From assembly GCA_039915505.1 (NCBI GenBank), contig JBDSND010000039.1, positions 1-34,894 of the forward strand: a DNA stretch of 34,894 nt, in the 5' to 3' direction. Below are positions 6,836 to 15,648 of this stretch, in pieces. The DNA comes from CAIWHR01 sp039915505. GTDB taxonomy: Bacteria > Pseudomonadota > Gammaproteobacteria > Burkholderiales > Casimicrobiaceae. Both the position numbers and the translations under genes were made by a program. How positions within the stretch are numbered: position 1 is the first letter of the stretch; each line of letters starts with the position of its first letter. Under the pieces are notes generated by a model. It saw nothing but the letters and a program-made list of their open reading frames with translations. It made no database searches and was not told the DNA's origin.

Positions 6836-9187
6836 TCAGAATTCCGGGAATATGTCGGCGCGGTCGCGAGGCGACAGCGCCGATTCGTTCGTGGTGCGAT
6901 ACCCCGGCACCGTGCGTCGCAGGAGCTCCAGGGGATTGGTGCCGAACCGTGCAAGCCCGGTGAGCTCGAGCTGCAGGAACACCGATGTCGTCGTGGTCTG
7001 GGTGGTCGTGGTAAGACGCTGCCCGACGAGCCGCACCACCCAGCAGTCGGCATTGTACTCGATGCCAACCACCCCCTCCAGGGTCTTGCGGTCGACGAGG
7101 GAGTAGTTCCAGCGCCCGAGAAACGTCAGGTTCTGGGTCACCGGCCACTGGGTTGCGAAGTCGAGCTGGCGCAGCTCGAGATTGAGCCCCGAGAGCGGAT
7201 CGACGAGCTGCCGGGTGTAGCGATAGCTCGCGCTGATGATCTTGCCGGGCGCGGGCGTGTACCGCGCGCCGAGATCGAAGCGCTCGGAGCGCGCCTGATC
7301 GAAGTTGTATTGCATGAGACCGGCAAGCGCCCACGCCTCGGAGAGTCGTCCTTCGGCGAGTAGCAGCACGTCGGAAGTCGATGCCGCGCGCCGCGGCTCG
7401 GAAAGCGTGACCCGCTGGTTCTCGAAATAGAAGCGCTGGCCGAGCGAAACCCGCAGCCTTTCGGCGCCGGTACCGGGATCGATCAGGCGCGAGGTGAGCG
7501 CCAGTGTGAGCTGGTTGGCGTCGCCGATACGATCATTGCCGAGATAGCGGTTCTCACTAAAAAGCTGGGTGAAGTTGTAATCGTCGATCGCGGTGTCGAA
7601 GGCGGGAATCTTGCTCTGGTCGCGATACGGAATGAAGGCGTAGAACGCCCGTGGCTCCAGGGTCTGCACCATCCGTTCACCAAACGCCTGCCAGTCACGC
7701 TCGAACACCAGGCCGCCGTCGAGCGAAGTGATCGGGATGAGGTAGTTGAAGGTGCTCTCGCCCTGCACCGTCCGATCGAGATCGTAGTGCCGCGCGTGCA
7801 CACCCGTGCGGGCGGTGAGGAACCACCACGGCCCCTGTCGCTGCCATGCCATCGTCGGGTAGACGTACGTGCGCTGGCCGGTCGGCAGGGTGGGATTGCT
7901 AAAGCGCACGTACTCGCCCGTGCCTGCAAAGGTAAGTCCCGCCCACTCGGTATCACGCAGCGACGCCAGGACTTGCGGCCTGCGGTTGTAGGGCGTCGTG
8001 ACCGGCGGCGCAGTAGGATCCTGGAGGGTCTGGAAGGCCTGCTCCCGGGCCAGGAACTGCCACGGTCCGCGCGTATAGGCGAATCCGCCCTCGCGCGGCA
8101 GGGTGGTTTGCGACGTGATGGCGATGCGATCGGCGAGATCGGAAAAGTAGGTGTCGTCGGAGACCTTGTTGAGGTTCCAGAATGCCGCGAGACCCGGGGT
8201 GATCGGGGCGAGATTGTGGTTGTGCTTCCACGCCAGGAGGTACCGGTTGGTGCCGGTCACCCGGTCGTTGGGCAAGTCCTCGATATTCGCCTCGCCCGCC
8301 GAATTGCTGAACAGGTAGCGGAACTGCGCGCCGAGCTGCACGCCTCGCTTGGTCATGATCCGCGGGGTGAGCGTGGCATCGTAGTTGGGCGCGAGGTTGA
8401 AGTAATACGGCGCGGCGATCTCGAAGCCGCGCGTGCCTGTGGAACCCAGCACCGGGGGGAGGAACCCCGACTTGCGTTCGTCAGATAGCGGGAACGTGAG
8501 CCACGGCGTATAGGCGATCGGCGCACCGAAGAAATACACGAAGGCGTTGTGCGCGGTGCCGACCTTGCGCGACTCGTCCACCTCGAGTTCGCTCATGCGA
8601 ACGTACCAGTCGTTGCGCGGCGCGACACAGGTGGTGAACTGCGCGTCGGTCGCGGCAAACCGGTCCGGTCCGACGAACTCGATGTTGCGCGCCGTGCCCC
8701 GGCCCCCGATCTCGCCGAGGTAGTAGGTCGGGGCGACGAAAAACCCGGTTTCGCTCTCCGGCCGGTAGCGCGTCTCAGGGCCGGTGATCCAGTCGATGCC
8801 GCGCCGCAGGAGCACGTCGCCCTTGCCCCAGATATCTCCCGCCACGAAGTCGTAGCGCAACCAGTCGGCCAGCACCGTCTCGCTGCGGGTACGCAACTCG
8901 ACGTGACCGGATCCGTCGAGACGCTCGCCGCCGCGGCCCTCGAGGGTATCGGCGCGCAGGAAGATCGCACGGTCCTGCATGGTGCCGGTGGGACGCGGCA
9001 TGCCGAGAGGCCCCGGGCGCACGCGCCCGGGCGGCGTGAGATCGGGCGCGAGTTTGAGCGTCGGCAGCGGGTCTCCCAATGATGACTCGACGCCGGCCTC
9101 GCCTGCGTGCGCCGCCGACGCGAGCACGCACGCAGCGACGACCAATGCGAGGCAGATACGGGGAGTGGCGGAACGGTGAGAACGCAT
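6836..9187 (-). CDS. lptD: LPS-assembly outer-membrane protein LptD
   Basis: 783 residues. The signal peptide is MRSHRSATPRICLALVVAAC and on to ASAAHA; the N-terminal OstA-like beta-jellyroll domain starts near 75 (AIFLRADTLEGRGGERLDG), and a large C-terminal beta-barrel ends in an aromatic residue (PEF), typical of BAM substrates. It forms the outer-membrane translocon with LptE that places LPS in the outer leaflet. The mature protein shows only two cysteines, Cys187 (TTCVAPRND) and Cys715 (NADCWVV). It can therefore form one long-range disulfide, against two in the E. coli protein. The start at 9187 was chosen because a signal peptide begins there; longer in-frame extensions lack sense. It heads an operon with surA and is divergent from amgK. 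Confidence 0.96.
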   Translation of the reverse strand: MRSHRSATPRICLALVVAACVLASAAHAGEAGVESSLGDPLPTLKLAPDLTPPGRVRPGPLGMPRPTGTMQDRAIFLRADTLEGRGGERLDGSGHVELRTRSETVLADWLRYDFVAGDIWGKGDVLLRRGIDWITGPETRYRPESETGFFVAPTYYLGEIGGRGTARNIEFVGPDRFAATDAQFTTCVAPRNDWYVRMSELEVDESRKVGTAHNAFVYFFGAPIAYTPWLTFPLSDERKSGFLPPVLGSTGTRGFEIAAPYYFNLAPNYDATLTPRIMTKRGVQLGAQFRYLFSNSAGEANIEDLPNDRVTGTNRYLLAWKHNHNLAPITPGLAAFWNLNKVSDDTYFSDLADRIAITSQTTLPREGGFAYTRGPWQFLAREQAFQTLQDPTAPPVTTPYNRRPQVLASLRDTEWAGLTFAGTGEYVRFSNPTLPTGQRTYVYPTMAWQRQGPWWFLTARTGVHARHYDLDRTVQGESTFNYLIPITSLDGGLVFERDWQAFGERMVQTLEPRAFYAFIPYRDQSKIPAFDTAIDDYNFTQLFSENRYLGNDRIGDANQLTLALTSRLIDPGTGAERLRVSLGQRFYFENQRVTLSEPRRAASTSDVLLLAEGRLSEAWALAGLMQYNFDQARSERFDLGARYTPAPGKIISASYRYTRQLVDPLSGLNLELRQLDFATQWPVTQNLTFLGRWNYSLVDRKTLEGVVGIEYNADCWVVRLVGQRLTTTTQTTTTSVFLQLELTGLARFGTNPLELLRRTVPGYRTTNESALSPRDRADIFPEF

Positions 9188-9198
9188 TTTCGGCCTGC

Positions 9199-9204
9199 TA
9201 CAAT
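9199..9204 (+). promoter_or_regulatory. Extended -10 promoter element for amgK-murU
   Basis: TGCTACAAT gives a TGn extended -10 with hexamer TACAAT at 9199-9204. No good -35 box is visible, as expected for an extended -10 promoter. The predicted start near 9211 gives a leader of about 120 nt to the GTG at 9331. Confidence 0.45.
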
Positions 9205-9210
9205 CGGCGC

Positions 9211-9216
9211 ATTCTA
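9211..9216 (-). promoter_or_regulatory. -10 element for lptD-surA
   Basis: Read on the minus strand, GCTAGAAT carries hexamer TAGAAT, about 24 bp upstream of the lptD ATG. No clear -35 box is seen. It faces and overlaps the amgK promoter region, so the two polymerase sites could exclude each other. Confidence 0.4.
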
Positions 9217-9330
9217 GCTTGGCGGCCCGGCTCTGCGCCGCGCGCGCATCCGCAAGCCCGCCTGGTGGCCGCGCGAGGGTCGCAGGGCACGCCCAGGCGC
9301 CGTCGAGCCCTGGCACCTCGCAGAACTCTC

Positions 9331-10398
9331 GTGGACTATTCCGTTTCGATCGAACCGTGTTCTCCCTCCAGCGGCCACGGCACGCGTGTCGATGCGCGCC
9401 TGCAACTGCTCGAGGACTGGGCGGCCGATGTGCTCGAGACGCGCGACTTCGCCGTCGCGCCGGCCTCGGCCGACGCCAGCTTCCGACGCTACTTCCGCAT
9501 CACCCCTCGCGCGCCGTGGCAAGGCCGGGATTCGCTCATCGCCATGGACGCACCGCCGCCCATGGAGGATTGCCGACCGTTCGTGCAAGTCGCCGCGCTG
9601 CTGCGCGATGCAGGCGTCCATGCACCGCAGGTGCTCGCCCAGGACCTCGAGCGCGGGCTACTCATGCTGACCGATCTTGGCAACACCACCTATCTCGCCG
9701 CCCTGGGTGGCGGCGGTGAACGTGCGCTCTACCTCGATGCCCTGGACACCCTGGTGCGTTGGCAGGTCGCGTCCCAGGCGGGAATTTTGCCTACCTACGA
9801 CGAGGCGCTTCTCGACCGCGAGCTGCAGCTGTTCCCGGACTGGTACATCGCGCGCCACCTCGGCGTCACCCTCAGCAACGCGCAACGGGCGTGCCTCGAC
9901 GACGCATTCCGGACCGTTCTCGCCAACAATCTCGCCCAGCCGCAGGTGTATGTCCACCGGGATTACCACTCCCGCAATCTGATGGTCTGCGTGCCGAACC
10001 CGGGCGTGCTCGATTTCCAGGATGCCGTATTCGGTCCGATCACCTACGATCTGGTCTCGCTGCTGCGTGATGCGTATGTCGCGTGGGACGAGGCGCAGCA
10101 GATCGACTATGCAGTGCGTTGGTGGGAGCGCGCCCGCGCTGCGCATCTGCCGGTCGATCCGGACTTCGGCGCGGTCTGGCGCGACTTCGAGTGGATGGGC
10201 GTGCAGCGCCAGCTCAAGGTGCTGGGCATCTTCGCCCGCCTCAACCATAGGGACGGTAAGTCCCAGTATCTCGACGACATGCCGCAAGTGATGGCCTACC
10301 TGCGCGGCGCGTGCAGCCGCTATCGCGCACTCACCCCCCTGCTGCGCCTGCTCGACGAGCTCGAAGGCACCGCACCTGCCGTCGGCCCTACCTTCTAA
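9331..10398 (+). CDS. amgK: N-acetylmuramate/N-acetylglucosamine 1-kinase AmgK
   Basis: 355 residues, aminoglycoside-phosphotransferase fold. AmgK phosphorylates the anomeric hydroxyl of MurNAc/GlcNAc released by cell-wall recycling. Seen: an N-terminal ADASFRRYFRI (nucleotide loop region), the catalytic loop VHRDYHSRNLMV with His209, Asp211 and Asn216, and the highly characteristic metal-site stretch GVLDFQDAVFGPITYD. That stretch is typical of AmgK rather than drug kinases. It is followed by murU with overlapping stop and start (TAATG), which completes the pathway pair. No ATG exists at the right place; the GTG at 9331 is the only common start codon between the promoter and the conserved N-terminus, and its ribosome binding site is weak. 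Confidence 0.93.
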   Translation: MDYSVSIEPCSPSSGHGTRVDARLQLLEDWAADVLETRDFAVAPASADASFRRYFRITPRAPWQGRDSLIAMDAPPPMEDCRPFVQVAALLRDAGVHAPQVLAQDLERGLLMLTDLGNTTYLAALGGGGERALYLDALDTLVRWQVASQAGILPTYDEALLDRELQLFPDWYIARHLGVTLSNAQRACLDDAFRTVLANNLAQPQVYVHRDYHSRNLMVCVPNPGVLDFQDAVFGPITYDLVSLLRDAYVAWDEAQQIDYAVRWWERARAAHLPVDPDFGAVWRDFEWMGVQRQLKVLGIFARLNHRDGKSQYLDDMPQVMAYLRGACSRYRALTPLLRLLDELEGTAPAVGPTF

Positions 10399-11162
10399 TG
10401 GCCCCCGCCCCACCCGCGGCGCGGCTCGCCGCCATGATCCTGGCCGCCGGACGCGGCGAGCGCATGCGTCCCCTGACCGACCACACGCCCAAGCCCCTGC
10501 TGACGGCCGGCGGCAAGCCGCTGATCGTGCACCAGATCGAGGCGCTACGCCGCGCCGGCATCATCGACATCGTGATCAACGCGGCGCATCGCGCCGAGCG
10601 TCTGGTGACGTCCCTCGGTGACGGCCACGCATTCGGTGTGCGCATCACGTGGTCGATCGAGTCGGAGCCGCTGGAAACGGCAGGCGGCATCGCCACCGCC
10701 TACCCGCTGCTCGGCTCGGGCATCGTGGCGGTCCTCAGCGGCGACATCCACACCGATTTTGATTACGCCTCGCTGCTGCCGCGCGCGGCGCGCATGGCCG
10801 CGGACCCCGCCTCGCCACGCGTCCACCTGGTCATGGTGCCGAACCCTCCGTATCACCCGACCGGCGATTTCGCGCTGATCGACGGCCGCATCCGCGACGA
10901 TGAGGCGGCGCCGCGCCTGACCTTCGGCAACATCGCCCTCTACGACCGCGTACTCTTCGCCGAACTTCCACGAGGGGTGAAGCTCAAACTGCTGCCATTT
11001 TTCAAGACGTGGATCGCCGCCGGCATCGTCAGTGGCGAGCTCCATTCCGGACGCTGGGCCAACGTCGGCACCCCCGCCGACCTCGCCCTGCTCGATGCAG
11101 CGCTCGGCGCCACGCCGGGTCCGTCGGGGGGCACCATCGCCCCGCCCTCCACCCTTTCCTAG
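10398..11162 (+). CDS. murU: N-acetylmuramate alpha-1-phosphate uridylyltransferase MurU
   Basis: 254 residues, sugar-nucleotidyltransferase fold. The signature MILAAGRGERMRPLTDHTP (from residue 13) is followed by KPLL, with the glycine-rich NTP loop and the Lys of the KPL motif. ETAGGIATAYPLL and VLSGDIHTDFDY carry the sugar- and metal-binding residues. MurU converts MurNAc-1-P and UTP to UDP-MurNAc, bypassing de novo synthesis and hence the fosfomycin target MurA. Its ATG shares one base with the amgK stop (TAATG), so translation is coupled. The assignment to MurU rather than a mannose-1-P guanylyltransferase rests on the amgK partner and short length. Confidence 0.92.
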   Translation: MAPAPPAARLAAMILAAGRGERMRPLTDHTPKPLLTAGGKPLIVHQIEALRRAGIIDIVINAAHRAERLVTSLGDGHAFGVRITWSIESEPLETAGGIATAYPLLGSGIVAVLSGDIHTDFDYASLLPRAARMAADPASPRVHLVMVPNPPYHPTGDFALIDGRIRDDEAAPRLTFGNIALYDRVLFAELPRGVKLKLLPFFKTWIAAGIVSGELHSGRWANVGTPADLALLDAALGATPGPSGGTIAPPSTLS

Positions 11163-11174
11163 CCAGGCTGCCGC

Positions 11175-13238
11175 ATGGACACCAACGTGATGACCAATCC
11201 CCTGCTCGATTTCTCGAACCTGCCGCGTTTCGATTGCATCGCGCCAGCCCACGTCACCCCGGCAGTGGATGCCCTGCTCGAGCGGGCCACGGCGGCAGTC
11301 GAGACGGTGGCCACCGACCGCCGCGCCGCGACTTGGGATACGGTGGTCGAGCCCCTCGCCGCCCCGCTCGATCACCTCGAGCGCGCCTGGGGTGCGGTAG
11401 GACATCTCAACGCCGTGGTCAGCACGCCGGAGCTGCGCGACGCGTTCAACGCCAACCTGCCGCGCATCACCACGTTCCACGCTGGCCTCGCCCAGGACCT
11501 GCGGCTGTTCGAGCGCTACCGCACTCTGCGTGAATCCGCGGGGTTCGCCGGCCTCGACCAGGCCCGGAGTCGGATGATCGACAACGAGGTGCGGGATTTC
11601 CGCCTGGGGGGCGCCGAACTGCCGGCGGACCGCAAGGCGCGCTTCAAGGAAGTCCAGGAGAACCTCGCCCAGCTATCGGCGCGATTCGACGACAACGTGC
11701 TCGATGCGACCAACGATTGGGAGCGCATCGTCACCGACGCGAAGGAGCTCGAAGGCGTGCCGCACGATGTCCTTGCCGAGGCGCGCGCCGCCGCCGCCGC
11801 CGAAGGCAAGGATGGCTGGAAGCTCACGCTGCGGATGCCCTGCTACCTGCCGGTGATGCTGTACGCCGAGCATCGCCCGCTGCGGGAAGCGCTCTACCGC
11901 GGCTACATGACCCGCGCCTCCGACGTGGGGGACAACCCCGAATGGGACAACACCACGCTCATCGACGAAATTCTGCGCCTGCGGCACGAGGCGGCGTCGC
12001 TGCTCGACTACCGCAATTACGCTGAGGTGTCCCTGGTGCCGAAGATGGCGACCAGCGCCGACGAGGTGCTCGCCTTCCTGCGCGATCTGGGCCGGCGGGC
12101 GAAACCATTCGCCGAACAGGACTTTGCGGAGCTCGCCGCGTTCGCCAAGGCCGAGCTCGGGCTCGAGCGCCTCGAGGCGTGGGACGTCGGCTTTGCCTCC
12201 GAGCGCCTCAAGGCCGAGCGCTACGAGTTCTCCGAGCAGGAGGTACGGCAGTACTTTCCGGAGCCCAAGGTACTCGAAGGTCTGTTTCGGGTGATCGAGA
12301 GCATCTACGGCATCCACATCCGTCCAGGCGATGCCCCGACCTGGCATCCTACCGTGCGCTTCTTCGATATCTTCGACCGTGACGAGGTGCTCGTCGGGCA
12401 GTTCTATCTCGACAACTACGCCCGTCCCGGCAAGCAGGGCGGCGCGTGGATGGACGACGCCATCAACCGGCGGCGCATCGGCGGGCACCTGCAGCATCCC
12501 GTCGCCTACGTGACATGCAATCTGTCTGCCCCAGTCGGGGGCAACCCCGCCACCTTCACCCACGACGAGGTGATCACCATCTTCCACGAGTTCGGCCATG
12601 CGTTGCACCAGCTGCTGACCAAGGTGGAAGTGGCCGGCGTCTCCGGCATCCAGGGCGTGGAGTGGGACGCCGTCGAGTTGCCGAGCCAGTTCATGGAAAA
12701 CTTCTGTTGGGAGTGGGACGTCGTCGCCCACATGACTGCGCACGTCGAGACCGGCGAGCCCCTCCCGCGCGTACTGTTCGAGCGCATGCTTGCCGCCCGG
12801 AATTTCCAGAGCGGGCTCGCCACCGTGCGCCAGCTCGAGTTCTCGATCTTCGACATGCTGCTGCACTCCGCGTACGATCCCACGCAAGGTGGCCAGTGGG
12901 CCACGCCCCGGGCGCTGCTCGAGACCGTGCGTGACGAGATCGCGGTGGTGCCGAGGCCGTCCTTCGATCGCTTCATGCATGCATTCGGCCACATCTTCGC
13001 GGGCGGCTATGCGGCGGGCTACTACAGCTACAAATGGGCCGAGGTGCTTTCCGCAGATGCGTACAGCCTCTTCGAGGAGGCAGGGGTGTTGTCGGCGACA
13101 GCCGGCGCGCGGTTCCGGGACGAGGTGCTCGCCCGAGGCGGCAGCCGACCGGCCATCGAGTCTTTCATAGCGTTCCGCGGCCGGCCACCGCAGATCGACG
13201 CCCTGCTGCGCCATAATGGGATGGTGACCCCGCCATAA
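11175..13238 (+). CDS. prlC: Oligopeptidase A, M3 family zinc metallopeptidase
   Basis: 687 residues, the normal length for OpdA/PrlC. The M3 zinc site HEFGH is at residues 471-475 in TIFHEFGHALHQLL, and the downstream Glu-containing GVEWDAVELPSQFMENFCWE is the typical second part of the site. The N-terminal helical half starts PLLDFSNLPRFDCIAPAHV, as in family members. This cytoplasmic enzyme degrades short peptides, including cleaved signal peptides. The gene follows murU by 12 bp and probably shares its transcript, though the functions are unrelated. The ATG at 11175 was chosen; a second ATG at 11190 is possible. Identification is secure. Confidence 0.95.
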   Translation: MDTNVMTNPLLDFSNLPRFDCIAPAHVTPAVDALLERATAAVETVATDRRAATWDTVVEPLAAPLDHLERAWGAVGHLNAVVSTPELRDAFNANLPRITTFHAGLAQDLRLFERYRTLRESAGFAGLDQARSRMIDNEVRDFRLGGAELPADRKARFKEVQENLAQLSARFDDNVLDATNDWERIVTDAKELEGVPHDVLAEARAAAAAEGKDGWKLTLRMPCYLPVMLYAEHRPLREALYRGYMTRASDVGDNPEWDNTTLIDEILRLRHEAASLLDYRNYAEVSLVPKMATSADEVLAFLRDLGRRAKPFAEQDFAELAAFAKAELGLERLEAWDVGFASERLKAERYEFSEQEVRQYFPEPKVLEGLFRVIESIYGIHIRPGDAPTWHPTVRFFDIFDRDEVLVGQFYLDNYARPGKQGGAWMDDAINRRRIGGHLQHPVAYVTCNLSAPVGGNPATFTHDEVITIFHEFGHALHQLLTKVEVAGVSGIQGVEWDAVELPSQFMENFCWEWDVVAHMTAHVETGEPLPRVLFERMLAARNFQSGLATVRQLEFSIFDMLLHSAYDPTQGGQWATPRALLETVRDEIAVVPRPSFDRFMHAFGHIFAGGYAAGYYSYKWAEVLSADAYSLFEEAGVLSATAGARFRDEVLARGGSRPAIESFIAFRGRPPQIDALLRHNGMVTPP

Positions 13239-13256
13239 GTTGATCCAGGAGGACCG

Positions 13257-13883
13257 ATGGCACGCTCCGCACGCCGCACCACCCAGGGCTCGCTCGCCAT
13301 TGCGCTCGCTGCACTGACGGCGCTTGCGGCGACCTGCATCGCGCCCGGCGCGTTGGCTCAGGGGCAGCAGGTCTATCGGTACACGGATCCGGACGGCCGG
13401 ATCGTCTATTCGGACCGCCCTCCCCCAGGAGCCGCCAAGGACGTGCAGCCCAAGCGGCTCGGCGCCAATTTCATCGAGAATGACATTCTGCCGCTCGCGG
13501 CCCGCAACGCTTCCGACAACTATCCGGTCACCCTGTATACCTTTGCGTGCGGCGAGATCTGTCAGATGGCGGAGGCTCTCCTCAATCGCCGCGGCATTCC
13601 GTTCACACCGATCAACGTCGAGGAGGTCAAGGGCGCCGAGCGGCTCAAGGCCCTCACCGGCGACATGACCGCCCCCGTGCTCCAGGTCGGCGACAAGCTC
13701 GTCGCCAAGGGTTACAACGAAGTCCGCTGGCAAGCCCTCCTCGACGAGGCCGGCTACCCCAAGACGATCCCCCAGAAGCAGCGGCCGCTTCCGCAGAAGC
13801 CCGCGCCGATGGCGGGGCCAGCCAAGCCCGCGGCCGCGCCCGCCGCGCCGGTTCCGGGAAGCGGCTACCCGACGAGCAACTGA
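13257..13883 (+). CDS. Exported DUF4124 plus glutaredoxin-like protein
   Basis: 208 residues. A signal peptide (hydrophobic LAIALAALTALAATCIAPGALA, cleavage near 35) is followed by a DUF4124 beta-domain, VYRYTDPDGRIVYSDRPPP (39-57). A glutaredoxin-like fold then spans about 90-165: VTLYTFACGEICQMAEALLN, then RRGIPFTPINV and TAPVLQVGDKLVAKGY with the family cis-Pro. The active-site region holds Cys98 and Cys102, spaced CX3C rather than CX2C. The tail from about 175 is low-complexity Pro/Ala/Lys. A strong AGGAGG ribosome site precedes the ATG, 18 bp after prlC. Likely a periplasmic thiol-related protein; the partner and reaction are unknown. Confidence 0.88.
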   Translation: MARSARRTTQGSLAIALAALTALAATCIAPGALAQGQQVYRYTDPDGRIVYSDRPPPGAAKDVQPKRLGANFIENDILPLAARNASDNYPVTLYTFACGEICQMAEALLNRRGIPFTPINVEEVKGAERLKALTGDMTAPVLQVGDKLVAKGYNEVRWQALLDEAGYPKTIPQKQRPLPQKPAPMAGPAKPAAAPAAPVPGSGYPTSN

Positions 13884-13906
13884 AAGCACCAGGCGCGCCA
13901 CCGCCA

Positions 13907-13941
13907 CCGCCTTCCGCCTTCCGCCTTTCGCCTTCCGCCTT
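13907..13941 (+). repeat. Degenerate heptanucleotide tandem repeat, CCGCCTT type
   Basis: Five consecutive 7-bp units, CCGCCTT three times, TCGCCTT, then CCGCCTT, begin 24 bp after the DUF4124/glutaredoxin stop. Imperfect units flank the block. It is the same CCGCCNN frame and orientation as the block at 4372-4414. Confidence 0.8.
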
Positions 13942-14180
13942 CCGCGCCGATGCTCCAGGGCGCGACGGTCCGGGGCCGCCTGTTGCGGGCGATGCGTGAG
14001 CCCGGGGCACGGGCGGAAGCCGATGCCGCCGGCGTAGCGGGGCGTGATTCGGTCGTCATCCCCAAGGCACCGACCGCCCCGAACGGCTAGCAATGCAAAC
14101 GGCGACGGGCGGGCGAGGTCGGGAGTTGGCAGTCCCACCCCTCTCCCGGGGCTGGCCACGACATCACCGGGCCGCGTGCC

Positions 14181-14189
14181 TGCTAGACT
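14181..14189 (+). promoter_or_regulatory. Extended -10 promoter for the O-acetylation cassette
   Basis: TGCTAGACT combines a TGn extension with hexamer TAGACT, 28 bp upstream of the GTG start at 14217. The surrounding GCCTGCTA is identical to that around the amgK promoter (GCCTGCTACAAT), which supports a shared promoter style. Confidence 0.4.
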
Positions 14190-14216
14190 CGCGCGCGCTC
14201 GTCTGCCAACGCCGCC

Positions 14217-15644
14217 GTGGTCTTCGCCTCCCCGCTTTTTCTTTTCGCGTTCCTACCGCTGGTGCTCGCGGCGTACTTCGCTGCGCCGGGACGGGCGCGC
14301 AACGGCGTGCTGCTGGCGGCGAGCCTCGTGTTCTATGTCTGGGGCGAAGGCGCGATGGTCGCGCTCGTGGCGGCGTCGGTGCTCGTCAACTGGCGATTCG
14401 GCATTGCCATTGCAGCAATCGAAGGCGAACGGCGCCGGCGCAGGCTTGCCGCGGCCGTCGTCGCCAACCTCGGCCTGCTCGCGGTATTCAAGTACGCCGG
14501 CTTCGTAACCGAGAACGTCGACATCCTGCTGCGCAACTTCACCGGCCACGGTATCACCGCCGCGGCGATCCCGCTGCCGCTCGGCATCTCGTTCTTCACC
14601 TTCCACGCCATCTCGTACGTGGTCGATGTGCACAAGCGCAATGCGCGCGCCGAGCATCGGTTGCCCGATTTCGCGCTGTACATCCTGCTCTTTCCGCAGC
14701 TCATCGCTGGCCCAATCATCCGCTGGCGCGACATCGCCACGCAGATTCCCCGGCGCGACGCGCGTCTCGCCGACTTCGCGTGGGGCGTGCGCCGCTTCGT
14801 GATCGGCTTGGCGAAGAAGGTGCTCGTCGCCAACACCCTCGGCGGCGTCGCCGACCAGGTGTTCACCCTGCCGGTCGGGGAACTCACCACGCCCGTCGCG
14901 TGGCTCGGGCTTGCCTGCTATACGCTGCAGATCTACTTCGATTTTTCCGGGTATTCGGACATGGCCGTCGGCCTCATGCGCCTGTTCGGCTTCCGCATTC
15001 TCGAGAACTTCGACTATCCGTACATCTCGCGCTCGATCCGCGAGTTCTGGCGCCGCTGGCATATCTCGCTGTCGAACTGGTTCCGGGACTACGTCTACAT
15101 CCCGCTCGGCGGCAATCGCCGCGGCGCGGCTCGCGCCTACCTCAACCTGGTGATCGTGTTCCTGCTCTGCGGGCTGTGGCACGGTGCAAGCTGGAATTTC
15201 ATCCTGTGGGGCACATGGCACGGAATATTTCTGGTGATCGAGCGTGCCGGACTGACCCGCGCGCTCGATAGCTCGCGCCTCCTCGGTCACGTCTATGCAC
15301 TCCTCGTGGTGATGGCCGGGTGGGTGCTGTTCCGCAGCGATACCCTCGACCACGCAAGCGGATACTTCCTGGCCCTCGCCGGCCAGGCATTTGGCAATGA
15401 GGCACGCACGCCACTGGCGCAATACGTCGATCCGCTGGTGGCGCTCGCGCTCGGCGCCGGCATCATCGGCTCGATGCCGGTCGCGCGCAGCATCGCGCAG
15501 TGGCGCGCACGCATGTTGGTCCGCGGCGCGACGGCCCGTGTGGCCCTGACGCTCGACACGGCGTGGCTCGTGCTGCTCGGCTGGAGTGCAGCGGCGTGGC
15601 TTGCGGCCGGGACCTACAACCCATTCATCTACTTCCGGTTCTGA
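14217..15644 (+). CDS. MBOAT family O-acyltransferase (AlgI-like)
   Basis: 475 residues of polytopic membrane protein in the AlgI branch of membrane-bound O-acyltransferases. These move acetyl groups across the inner membrane for attachment to a surface polysaccharide. Diagnostic stretches are SFFTFHAISYVVDVHK, FPQLIAGPIIRW, YFDFSGYSDMAVGLMRLFGF, FWRRWHISLSNWFRDYVYIP and LWHGASWNFILWG, with the invariant catalytic His at 322. The frame begins at a GTG (14217); the residues after it already match the family N-terminus (FLFAFLPLVLAAYF), so an ATG is not needed. It is followed 4 bp later by an AlgX/AlgJ-like partner. There are no alginate polymerase genes nearby, so the acetylated polymer is unknown. 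Confidence 0.94.
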   Translation: MVFASPLFLFAFLPLVLAAYFAAPGRARNGVLLAASLVFYVWGEGAMVALVAASVLVNWRFGIAIAAIEGERRRRRLAAAVVANLGLLAVFKYAGFVTENVDILLRNFTGHGITAAAIPLPLGISFFTFHAISYVVDVHKRNARAEHRLPDFALYILLFPQLIAGPIIRWRDIATQIPRRDARLADFAWGVRRFVIGLAKKVLVANTLGGVADQVFTLPVGELTTPVAWLGLACYTLQIYFDFSGYSDMAVGLMRLFGFRILENFDYPYISRSIREFWRRWHISLSNWFRDYVYIPLGGNRRGAARAYLNLVIVFLLCGLWHGASWNFILWGTWHGIFLVIERAGLTRALDSSRLLGHVYALLVVMAGWVLFRSDTLDHASGYFLALAGQAFGNEARTPLAQYVDPLVALALGAGIIGSMPVARSIAQWRARMLVRGATARVALTLDTAWLVLLGWSAAAWLAAGTYNPFIYFRF

Positions 15645-15648
15645 CGCC

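Larger units (their letters stand above)
13884..14216. other. Gap of 333 bp holding a heptad repeat and a promoter, no gene
   Basis: Apart from the CCGCCTT repeat block and an extended -10 element upstream of the MBOAT gene, I see no coding pattern. Open frames here are shadows of GC-rich composition. Confidence 0.6.

Noticed and set aside
11673..14159. 828-codon open frame on the minus strand
   Set aside because: It is antisense to prlC and the DUF4124/glutaredoxin gene, which have clear family motifs and good starts. The frame has low-complexity composition and no domain pattern.
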